This document shows positions 45,030 to 55,255 of a DNA stretch of 64,000 nucleotides, in pieces (position 1 is the first letter of the stretch; each line of letters starts with the position of its first letter). The notes under the pieces were generated by a model. It was not told the DNA's origin. It was given only the letters and a program-made list of their open reading frames with translations, and ran no database searches. Both the position numbers and the translations under genes were made by a program. Origin of the DNA: Gremmenia infestans. Taxonomy: Eukaryota; Ascomycota; Leotiomycetes; Helotiales; Hamatocanthoscyphaceae. The stretch is from positions 124,001 through 188,000 of the forward strand of contig JAFEVB010000007.1 of NCBI GenBank assembly GCA_032629725.1, given 5' to 3'.

Positions 45030-47038
45030 TCAAGGGGTAATTTCATTGCCCAAAAGTCTTCCAATTTCCTCCGCAATAGCCATGATTCTCTCCTCAGTCA
45101 ACCGCCGTCCCACAATCTGTACTGCCACCGGAGCACCATCATATGCCACAGGATCATCTAGATTATACATTAGCATTATATCCCCAAACCCGGAATGGAG
45201 AACTCGCATTCAGCTTGGACGACCTCGTCGATACCACTCAGTGCTTTATACCCCTCCTTCTTCTTATCCACATTCTTATCCGCCCAAGTAACTGGCACAA
45301 CCACACTCGTGAAGTCCAGAAGATTAATAGCACTAGCGTACCCGTAATACTTGAACTGGTTATGTCTTATGGCAGCCGTAGGCGTGATCGGAGCAACGAT
45401 AGCATCGATCTCTTTGCCCAGCGTCTCCTCGGCAAGTCGGAACTGCTCTAAGTACTCGCACTGGTAGGCCCACTTCTGGAGTTGCACGTCCCAGAGCTCA
45501 TTCATGTCGATTTTGGGAAGAGAGGGGTTGATGAGGTCGGCGAAGTTGGGAATGGCCGGTTCACCCGATTGTTTGATTGTGTTGAAGATATCAGCCCCTC
45601 CATCGCCGGCGTAGACTATAGATCATTAGTATTGTGGTCCCTGTAAATGGTAGGAAGAAGGCGAGAGGCTAAGAAGGCATTTTTGGAGAACCTCAACACA
45701 GCAAAATCAGAGGAGGGACAAAGAAAATGGTTAGTTACTGCCGTTGATTATTTTGTTAGCGTAGTCGTGCTTGTATGGTGTCCATTGGAAGACATCGTGG
45801 CCTGCTGCTTTGAGGGTAGAGATAACGGTGTCAACACCTCGGAGAATTGGTGGGTGCGGGAGGACTACACCGTCGCAGTCGTAGTATCCAATAGTCAAGC
45901 CTCCCGAAGAGAGCTTGGTTTTGATGGCATCTGCTTCTGACTGTCTCCAGGGCAAAGGAACGACTTTTGGATCATATTTCCAGGGCTCTTCAGCCAGGAC
46001 AGATGTCACGAAAAGACGCATATCTATGTTCTGTCAGCTACGATTTTCTGAAACTTGAGATAAATACCTTTAACTGAGTGTGTCAGAGGGCCACAGACAC
46101 TATGAACAGTCTCTTGGCCTTCCATGCTATTTGCCATCTTTGCGTATGGCAGACGGCCATGACTAGGTCGTAAGCCGTAAAGGAAGTTGAATGCCGATGG
46201 GACTCGAATAGATCCACCTGAACATGTTAGACGCATCTGTTATATTTCGAATAAAGTATCTTACCAATATCAGTCCCAACTCCAATGATCCCCCCTCTGA
46301 ACGCGACCATCGCACCTTCACCTCCGGACGAACCACCACAAGACCAGTTTTTGTTCCTTGGATTTACGGTGCGGCCAATCACATTGTTAATAGTTTCACA
46401 AACCATTAAACTCTGCGGAACACTTGTCTTGACGTAGAAGACGGCTCCGGCTTTCAAGAGAAGTGTAACGAGGACTGAATCGACTTCGTCAACCTTTCCG
46501 ACCCACGCAACGTATCCCATAGATGTTTCCAATCCCTGAAAACACAGTGAGTTCCAGTGAGACATTCCAATCTGGTGAGCTGTACCTTAATTCTGAATTG
46601 GTCTTTAAGAGAGATTGGAAGCCCGTGAAGAGGGCCAACCACTTTTCCTGTCTTCTTGAACGATTCATCGAGTTCTTTTGCACGTGCCAAGGCCATTTCA
46701 GGGAAGAACTCGAGAGTGCAATTGGTCTGGATAGAAGATTAAAATGATATGTTTATTGATCAGAATGATTCTATACGTACGAGTTGAGTAGCCAGAGCAG
46801 CTCTTTTGCAAAATGCAGTCGTAACCGCAACGGAAGTCAATTGACCCTTGGCCATCTTCGCAACCAAATCGGTAGCAGAAGACTCTGTAATTGCTAGTTC
46901 CTCAGCAGTCATGATGCCACTCTTTTTGGGATAGTCCATTACAGAAAGTTCTGTTGGTGCTGATTGGAGACGCCATTCTGGAGGAATGGATGCCTCAATG
47001 CGCGCTTTCTTATCTTCTGCTATCTTCTCCCATGCCAT
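45030..47038 (-). CDS. Amidase (acetamidase type, amidase signature family)
   Basis: Seven exons (47038-46781, 46726-46586, 46535-46265, 46217-46068, 46023-45739, 45615-45208, 45157-45030) give 546 residues starting [17 protein letters not shown]. The amidase signature is complete: [12 protein letters not shown] supplies the catalytic Lys, [10 protein letters not shown] the cis-Ser, and [12 protein letters not shown] the nucleophile Ser. It hydrolyses small amides to ammonia and acid, often for nitrogen use. The last intron (45158-45207) begins with GC and joins VVQAEY to [14 protein letters not shown]. An in-frame ATG at 47152 would add a hydrophobic N-terminus (about 38 residues); I prefer 47038 from family length. 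It is divergent from a Zn2Cys6 activator. Confidence 0.88.
45158..45207 (-). other. GC-AG intron of the amidase gene
   Basis: The 50-base intron has donor T|GCGAGT, a GCTAATG branch site and acceptor ATCTAG. It is in phase 1 and makes [14 protein letters not shown], the expected amidase block. GT donors nearby give a stop, a 32-base intron or loss of conserved residues. Confidence 0.65.
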
Positions 47039-47927
47039 TGTGTATTGAAGTTCGGACAACTTGACCAATATTTCGAGGATGCAGAATAAGAGTATGGGCT
47101 TAACAACCGTGAAGAGAAAACGAGAAGTACTTGAAGACTGGTCTGAGATCATAAACTAAGGTAGCTTAGCCCAAAAGACCGGTAGTTTTTGTACTGTACA
47201 GTACATGGCGGGGTAGATAGGAGAAGCTTATCGGAAAAAGGTGGGGTTGACTAATGAGTGCGGCCAAGTCTTGCCCATATGTACTTCGATGTTGTAATAC
47301 AATAGATGGGAGAAGAGGTCGAAACTTACAGAAATCAAATCTAAGGATATATAACAGAAGGAAAAGGTATGAAAAGGCCAACAATGCATGCACCTTGTGT
47401 GACCACAAGCATTGTCCAGCTGAAGATCATTGCTCAATTCGTATGAGGATGAAGTGTTGCCGCAACGTAAAAGTTTATATGAGAGGCATTCGATTTCTTT
47501 TTTTTCTTCAAGGAAGATGCTATAGTACCCTTTTCCCTTCTTCAGGGTGACGTATGAATTGATAGACATCATGCCGAGATGGTCAGCCTTATCCACGAGG
47601 CTGAGCCAGTGAACCATAGGTAGGTACCTAGTTTTAACCCTTTCCGTCAAATACGAGTGGGTCTCATATTAAGTCCGAAAACGAACGATTTACTCAAGTC
47701 GACTTGGTAATCCGCAGACACGGAACCTTCGCTTCGCTTCACTTCACTTCGCGTGTCATGAAGTCAGAAGACTCCTCTTGTGCTATTAACACGTGTGCGA
47801 GAGATATAGATAGACTGCCGCAAATCCAGGAGAGAGTGATTCGTTGCTGTGTTTATTGTGGGCGGCCGGCCACTGCGGCCAGTACAAACCAGCCCAGCCC
47901 CCCCACCTTCAGTACACCTTATGAGCG
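47039..47927. promoter_or_regulatory. Divergent promoter amidase / Zn2Cys6 activator
   Basis: About 0.9 kb (775 bases if the amidase starts at 47152). It has a TAGGTAGGTACCTA palindrome (about 47618-47631) and an imperfect pentanucleotide run of TTCGC/TTCAC (about 47729-47754). Overlapping upstream ATGs precede the activator, one at 47921 in another frame. No gene is seen. Confidence 0.45.
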
Positions 47928-49965
47928 ATGGTCAGGGTTGGTGGCCGCGCCTATGTCTCACGCTGCCAGGAGTGTCGAAGACGGAAAGTCAAGGTGAGCT
48001 CTCTTCTCCCAATATGCTTGCCGCCTGAAGACTCACACACGCTGCTTGGCTGTAATAGTGTGATGGACAGCAACCTGCATGTCAGCGTTGCATCGATACC
48101 GGTTTATCATGCGGAGGCTATGAACGCGCCGTTGACTATGTGCACTTTGATGGCACACATAGTCATAGGACTAACACGCTGGGAAAGTCGGAGAATGTCT
48201 CACTCCGTCCAAAGCAGGCTCAGAAGTCTCCAGCAGAGCGTTCCGAGCGGAATAGAGCGGCTGTACTGAAACGGAGAGATGCCCCAGAACAAAAACTATT
48301 CATTGGAATAGAGGCGAATGGAATCATCGCCCCTTGGATTGATAAGTCCTTTGGTGTTGCTCAATACCAAACGGGACTTCTTGCTGTCATTCAAGACCGC
48401 TATCTCCCTGATATGGGTATTGTCTCAAGCGACCTGGGACAAGGCATCTGCGAAAGTTGGATAGGCGAAGCATGCGCGTTATCTTTCCTTCCCGGGTCAG
48501 AAAGGCTCCATGCTTCTCTACTCTCAATGTCTCTGGCTCTGCTAGGCAAGGAAGGGGAGGACCAGGCTTTGATATTTTCAGGAGTACAACACTATTCTCG
48601 AGCCCTCAATGGGCTTCGTACAGGATTTTGTAGCGGCTCATTTGCTGCTCTTGATCAACATCAGGTGGATGTCAACTTGATTACATGCCTTCAGTGCGCT
48701 ATGTATGAGGTAAATTCCTCGTGCTTACTCTTTGCTAGCCTGGCTGATGTGTAATAGCTAGTTGCCAACAACAATTACTATCACCAGATGCAGCACCTGC
48801 AAGGTAAGTACTATCACAGGGAACTCCCCTGAGCAGTGAGGCATTAGGGTTGATGTCATCCTTTGATCTCCTGTCCGTCATTAATTTGCAAAGAAACGGT
48901 ACTAATTTGATGTGGAAAGGCGTTGGAGCTATGCTAAAAGCACGCGGTGTTCAGAACCTAAATTCGCATGCTAGTCGGCGGACCTTCTACGAGTATCGAG
49001 CAATACAGCTTCCAGTCCACCTCACAACTCGCAAAGTGTCGTTCTTGTGTCTTCCTGAGTGGAGTAAGATAACCACACTTCGTGTTTCCTATTATACAGG
49101 CGTTAGGAGCCGTACGGTGGCTCTGGAATATTACTCCAGGCACTATCATACCTTACGAATGCCTTGTAATTTAGGATGCTCTTCAAGAAGTCAAGCTAAT
49201 TCACCGTCTTCCGCAGCCAAACCACCCTGGAAATCCGAGGAACCTAATAGTTCTAGTTACCTTCAGACCTTGATAGACCCTGCCTTTCATCTACCGCGTG
49301 TCATGCAAGCCTTTGACAAGATACAAGCTGAAATGCAATCGGATCCGTCGGATGATGAAGATAATTGCACACTACTGGACGGTCTGATCAAGATTGTTCT
49401 GAGGGTCGAAAACGCCATTTCAAAATGGGACGCCAAGCTCCGCGGAGGAGATGGAAGGCTGCAAATTTACAAAGAATGGTTACCAGTCAAGACTTTAGAC
49501 GATGCTACGCCAGTCGCGTACTCGATTCGGTTCGCATTCATAAGCTTTGAGGTTGCTGCTGCTTTTATATTCTGCGAGATGACAAAGATCTTTCTCTACC
49601 AGCTTATTATTGACATGACAACCTGTGCTCGAGGATCTACGATGGACGATTACAAGTCATTCTCCGATATTGATATCCGAAAATACAAAACAAAAGCTAT
49701 GAAGTCTGCTGATAAACTCTGCCAGTCGACTGACTACTTCTTTGTTCAGCACCAACAGATGATTGGGAGGATGATTATGTTCTTCCCATTTGAAACAGCT
49801 CAGACTCTGCTTTGCAACCTGAGTAAGACTGGGACTGGAGATCCTGCGCAGGATGCGCTACTTGAGTTGAAAGTTGGGTTTTGTGAAACTGTGCAGACTT
49901 CTCTCAGGACAGAGGGACTCGCTTCTATGGGTGGGGTGAACCTGAGTTCGAATCTCAAGAAGTGA
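47928..49965 (+). CDS. Zn2Cys6 transcription factor
   Basis: Four exons (47928-47993, 48059-48709, 48758-48803, 48920-49965) give 602 residues. The zinc cluster is at the extreme N-terminus, split by intron 1: RCQECRRRKVK then CDGQQPACQRCIDTGLSCGGY, six cysteines in order. The remainder resembles the second class of fungal regulatory domains (YSRALNGLRTGF, LITCLQCAMYELVANNNYYHQMQHLQGVGAMLKARG), helical and without obvious motifs. Intron 3 (48804-48919, 116 bases) is the least certain. The segment around 49060-49220 aligns poorly with expectation and might hide another intron. Being divergent from the amidase, it may be that enzyme's pathway regulator. Confidence 0.75.
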
Positions 49966-51793
49966 TTGCTTTTGAAGACTCGAATATCCTGACGGGAGGT
50001 GTTAATGGAATAGTTGGCAAATTCGAGAACGTTCTTCAGAAGGAGGCGTGCTAGTTGATGAAGGGAGACAATTTGAAAGCGGTGGAATCTTGCATGGGGT
50101 ATGAATACCCCCTTCATGCTAGACACAAAAATCGGCACTCGTTATATTCGACTTTTGATCCCCTATGCCGCATGGCACATTATACATTGGAGCCGCCTTT
50201 TCTGTCTGCCGAAAGGGACTCTCACAGGTGCAAGGAAGCATCTCCCGAAATGTATGCTTGCATCATGAATTATGATGCGCCAAGGCCTTGGCATGTATGC
50301 GCGCTCTCTTGTCTATCATATTTTCAAGGATGTCCCGACAAGGACACATGCAAATTTTGGCAACATCCTTCCTTGGACAGCTATAGCCAAGGCATCATAT
50401 TCACACACAAACCAAGAAAAAACTTCAACGAAACCACTGATCATAGAGCTTCACGCTCTCATCAAACCGCAACGCTTCGGATCTGAGGCCTGTGCATGTA
50501 TGGACTATTTCCAAGCGACTGTCACTATTCGCAGGCGTTGGAGCTTCCGCCTTTGTCCCTCCGCCTGCAAATTATTCTCGAGCTGAATCAGCAAGGGGTG
50601 AGATAGCTACCATTGATCTATTGGGGCACTGCATCATCACTTGGGTCACTTTCGCCTTGATTATTCCGACGATAAGTTATCAGCATATTCTCCTCCACTA
50701 TTATTCGCCGAGTACTACCGGGTTTTGATTGGTACTGTGGTTGTTGTTGCTGGTTGGTATTATTGTCAGTGTAGCTCGCCTTTAGCACGATGTTTTGGGC
50801 TGCTTCGATGCCATCTTTTGTTGAGTATTCTCGCCAAAAAAGGGGGGTGGGTGTGGGACTCGGGGAAAAGGAGGGGCATCGCTTACCAAACCAAAGCACT
50901 TGATTGGCTCAAATGTTAATATCCTGAAACTGATATCAGTGTAGCAAAGCATAAGGAATACAACCATTCAACCATTGAAACTATTCCCGCATGTGTACAT
51001 ACATACCTTATCTCCATACTTAGGATTCCAGCGCATCAAACTCCTCCACCAACAGTCACCTGCACATCACCACGCTTTAGCAGCTTCGCATGGGGGTCCA
51101 GACTTCTGTGCCGCAGCGATAACCACGCCAAGCGTCCCGTTCCTTATCGGGGCCAATGGCACCCACGTGCGAAGATAATACGTCAGGATATAAGGATGTG
51201 CTCGAATCCCCTCGGTTTCACACTTTTGGTTGTTGACAAATGTCTAATTTTGCCTTGATTGAGTCGCTTATTAGGTAAAAGGAGGTCGGGAGAATGGCTA
51301 GACACCATGCTCACGCCCACGTGCACATCCAAGAGCTGGACCTTAGTAGCCAGATAGGCCACACCAGTACTATTGCGGATCGAATGAATACTGTTCCTGG
51401 CTTTAAGACCAGTGCTGGTTAGTAGGAGTGTCTTTTTCTATTTGGAAAAAATATATTTTCGTTTTGGTCTTGTGGGTGGTACAAGTTTCTTTTTACATCT
51501 TGACTCGGAAAATTGGAATTTATTGTACCACCTCGGACAACTTATCCACTGCTTTCAACCTCGCGTTGCACAAGGTTCTTGCAGACAAGTACGTCTGCTC
51601 AGTCTTATCTTATCTTATATAATGCAGAACCAGCTAATATGTCCTTCTCATTGCAGCATTCTTCACCTTCCTTCGCGCAAACCTCGTCCTCCCCACCTCA
51701 ACCATAAACTCCAACACCTCAACACCCCTCCTCTACCCATCAACTTCACAAACCCTCCCCCCGCTGTCCTTCCTCCCCTCCAGCCTCGCAAAC
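49966..51793. other. 1.8-kb gene-poor region
   Basis: No supported gene. Frames at 50055-50486 and 50618-50919 have no family features and no splice partners. The last 150 bases before the acetyltransferase are strongly C/T-rich (about 51660-51790), a long pyrimidine leader. Confidence 0.45.
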
Positions 51794-52543
51794 ATGACAT
51801 CCATGTCCGACGAGCTCCCTGCTCCCACCAACCCCCTGGCCTCAATCCCACCGCTCACAACGCGCGTCCTGGTCTCCGAACCAGACAAGGTCGCCGCGCT
51901 GAAACTAGTAGCCGATTCCATCGCGCAGCAGCGCCAAGCCGCGTCCCGAGCAGCGATTTTCCATCCGTTGACGATTGCGGTGTATATTGGGTTGCTGGCG
52001 GTCGTGAGTCAGCTTTTGTATAAGACGAGAGAGGATATTGGGATTGTGGCGACGACGGGGGCGGGTGTTACGATGGCGTGTTTGATCCTTGTGCGGGGTC
52101 TCACGTCGGGGTATATCAATCTTGCCGAAGAACTGAATTGGAATTTCTTGAAGGTTAATGATAATAATGGGGAGGAAGATGTTGTGATTGGGAGTCGATT
52201 TGGGGAGGAGATTATCGGCGCTCTGGTTTTAAGGCTGGAGAGGAATGGCAATGGTAGTGGGAAGAAGGGGAGGAAGCTGGGTGGGAAGGGCGTGGTGCGG
52301 GCGTGGACGGTTCGCATTAAGTATCGGGGCAAGGGCGTCGGGACTGAGTTGTTGGAGGAGGCGGTCAGGATTACGAGGGAGAGGATGGGCGGGAGTGCTG
52401 AGGTTGGGTTTGCGGCCGAACATGCGAATAGTCAGATGGTGTTGCCGGAGCTGTTTAATGGGGGGTTTAGGAAGAGGGAGGCCAAGGCGGCGAAGACTTT
52501 GGATGTGGTTGTGGGGAGTTTTGAGGGGAAGAAGAAGAGGTAG
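51794..52543 (+). CDS. Membrane-anchored GNAT-like N-acetyltransferase
   Basis: Single exon, 249 residues. Two adjacent hydrophobic segments, FHPLTIAVYIGLLAVVSQLL (about residues 56-75) and ATTGAGVTMACLILVRGL (about 85-103), precede a C-terminal region with the acetyl-CoA-binding pattern KYRGKGVGTELLEEAVR (R-x-x-G-x-G). The protein therefore looks like a GNAT enzyme anchored in a membrane with the catalytic domain on one side. Substrate is unknown. G/C-rich codon use differs from neighbours, mainly at third positions in the 5' half. The start fits the first ATG after a pyrimidine-rich leader; a second Met lies three codons on. Confidence 0.65.
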   Translation: MTSMSDELPAPTNPLASIPPLTTRVLVSEPDKVAALKLVADSIAQQRQAASRAAIFHPLTIAVYIGLLAVVSQLLYKTREDIGIVATTGAGVTMACLILVRGLTSGYINLAEELNWNFLKVNDNNGEEDVVIGSRFGEEIIGALVLRLERNGNGSGKKGRKLGGKGVVRAWTVRIKYRGKGVGTELLEEAVRITRERMGGSAEVGFAAEHANSQMVLPELFNGGFRKREAKAAKTLDVVVGSFEGKKKR

Positions 52544-53589
52544 TTTTTGCTTTCTTGCGTTTCCTGTGGGGTTGGGGAGTTTGTAGATGCTTTTGGGGGT
52601 GGTAGTCTATTGGACTTGTGATAGATTGGAGTGTTTTTGGGATATAAAGGAAGGACACTGGTTGATACCCGGGTGGGTGTATAGGTAGAGGTCAATAAAC
52701 GGACTTAGATATGGTAAACTAACGATATAATGTATGTTGTATTTACTGTAGATTGAGAACTGGTTTAAATGCTCTGAAAAGCATACTTTGTGAGGATCTT
52801 TGGAATAGGGTATCAACCTTTTAGGACCTTTTAGGGCATTTCTCATACAACAATCCAATTGAGCCTAATGATGAAGGTATTCCCGACCAGATGAGATAAT
52901 GAAAATGAAAATAATGGCTTGATTAGCTTCGATATCGAGGCTGAACTCCGGACCTTCTTGGCCGACCACCAACCCCACTCACCGTGGTGCATCATCGTGA
53001 GGCTCCACGTGACCCTCAATTTCCACGGAACCGAAGAAACTTTTCATCTCGTTTTTTTTTCTTTCGTTCTTCTTGAACTCACACACAACCCCTCCTTCCT
53101 TTCCTTTTCTCATATTTCTCCCTCCAACTTGCTTGCTAACCAGACATTTGCTACCGTACGATACATACATTACTAACGCGCACTGCACTATGCGCATGCA
53201 TGTGTCTGCTTTTCATCCGTCGGGTAGAGACGGGTCGGTACAATGTGCATTGCCCCATATTCCTGTCTCACAGTCCAACAGCATCAATCACCGTGAATGA
53301 CGACCGGAAGCATTCGGATTCGGTCTCTCGGGCAAGCTTTGCCGTACTCCTCCCCCTCATCTTCCACTGATCTTCAGGGCATTCCACTGGCTAGGCCCTT
53401 CCCCATACCCCAGGCGCCTCACTGTAAGGAGCAAGGCGCCAAAGATCTAAGCGGGGCTTAGGTGCGTGCGGAGCTCTCTGCTCCTGCGCAGGCTGGGCAG
53501 GGTAGGTACACGCCCCATCTTTTGTTGATACGAATTTCTCCTCTTCCTTCTCCGCTTCCTCCTGTTTTTCAACACCACCATTTCGAAAG
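52544..53589. other. 1-kb intergenic region, promoter of HIBADH gene
   Basis: No gene. The 3' half contains long T- and C/T-rich stretches (about 53045-53130) and repeated CATTC/TTCC leader sequences. The first part is the 3' flank of the acetyltransferase gene. Confidence 0.45.
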
Positions 53590-54905
53590 ATGAGGTCGAA
53601 TTACAGATTAGTAGCACCTCGGGTGCGGTCAGCTCTGCAACATGGTCAGCGCAGGAACTTCTCTGCCTCTTTGGGATGCCAGGCTCAGTATGGATTCATA
53701 GGCCTCGGCCAAATGGGTATGTTATGGACGCACGCAACAGCCTGGGTAGCTTCACCACGCTGACTTCCTCTTAGGATACAATATGGCCCGCAATCTACAA
53801 GCAAAGCTTCCCTCCACAGATACCCTTCGAATATTTGATGTTAATGCCGAATCGCTTGAGAGGTTTGCAACCGAAACCAAGGCCCTCTCGGCGGGTGCTG
53901 CGGTGGAGATTGGAACCAGTCCGAGGGATACTGCTCAGAATTCCGTGAGTGTTTCCCACAGCCATTCTTTGCCTTCGCAGCCCCTCTATTTTTCCATATG
54001 ATGAGTTTGTTCCAACGAATGATCTAAGTTGGGGTCGCCCGTCTTGGGCGATTTCTACATGATTCCTAAAATTTACAACAAAGCCAATCCTCTGATATTT
54101 CCTACTCAATTGCTACAATGTTGAATGTCCAAAGTATTGCAAGAGATCGTTGCTGATATGGATTCTCTAGGAAACAACCATTACCGTCTTACCCGGACCA
54201 TCACACGTAAAAAATGTATTTGCTCAAATCCTGAAGCGCCCACTTAGCGAAGAAAAGGTTGCAAATCCAGAACGCCTGTTCATTGACTGCTCCACAATCG
54301 ACCCTGCGTCTTCGAGAGAAACAGCAAGAGCGGTGCACACCACCCAGCAAGGACGATTTGTGGACGCACCAATGTCAGGCGGCGTAGTAGGAGCTACCGC
54401 TGGGACTCTGACTTTCATGCTTGGATCTCCGGATTCCCTAGTCTCGCGTGTTGAGCCTATTCTACTAGCTATGGGCAAGAGGGTGCTTCATTGCGGAGTC
54501 CAGGGAGCCGGTCTCTCAGGCAAACTCGCAAACAACTATTTACTTGCTATCAACAACATCGCAACTGCAGAAGCCATGAACTTAGGCATCAAGTGGGGAC
54601 TGGATGCCAAAACTCTTGGAAACTTAATTAACATCAGCACTGGAAAGTGCTGGCCAAGTGAAATAAACAATCCAGTGCAAGGTGTCGTGGAGGGTAGCCC
54701 GGCGAGCAGAGACTACAGCGGAGGCTTCGGTCTTAGCCTAATGAAGAAGGATCTTGGTCTTGCAGTTATAGCTGCTGAGGAGGCCGGAGCTCGTCTTGAG
54801 CTTGCTGCCCGAGCCGGGGAAGTTTATGAGGCTGCTGAGCAGCAAGAGGACTGCAAGGGCAGGGACTTCTCCGTGGTTTACAGATACCTTACCCGGGAAG
54901 CGTAA
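53590..54905 (+). CDS. 3-hydroxyisobutyrate dehydrogenase, mitochondrial
   Basis: Three exons (53590-53716, 53775-53944, 54171-54905) give 343 residues. It oxidises 3-hydroxyisobutyrate to methylmalonate semialdehyde in valine breakdown. The NAD motif YGFIGLGQMGYNMARNL spans intron 1. DAPMSGGVVGATAGTLTFM is the substrate-binding block, and GLSGKLANNYLL carries the catalytic Lys. NISTGKCWPSEINNPV and GFGLSLMKKDLGLA are family blocks. The N-terminus (MRSNYRLVAPRVRSALQHGQRRNF) is a typical mitochondrial presequence. Intron 2 is 226 bases, four times the local norm. It converges on DDB1. Confidence 0.93.
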
Positions 54906-55255
54906 AGACTCATTCATCATTGGCGTTGTGGAAATTGCGTGCAAGCAAGCATTTTTGTAGTTAGGAATGCATTAGGATATCATGAATGAACTGTATTGAA
55001 TTATCTATGTTTTTAATGCTCTCTCTTGACGCCGATCCGATGATTTTCCTATGTATTTTAACCTGGCTCATGCTGTACGTAACTTGTATTCAACTTTCAA
55101 ATGTCCCACCACTTTACCTGACACATCATAGATTGGTGTCTGTTCTCAGCAAGCCTGGTCGGCAATTGTGTAACATAAAATTCGGCCGCGGCCATTTCAC
55201 CTACTCGTAACCGAGCTACCTCGGGCAGCCCGCCACTACACCACACACCACTCCC
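54906..55255. other. Convergent 3' gap, nothing seen
   Basis: 350 bases between the HIBADH and DDB1 stops. No feature beyond probable 3' UTRs. Confidence 0.4.

Noticed and set aside
50055..50486. 143-codon plus-strand ORF downstream of the second activator
   Set aside because: The translation is rich in Cys/His/Tyr in a non-family way, lacks splice partners and sits in a gene-poor region.
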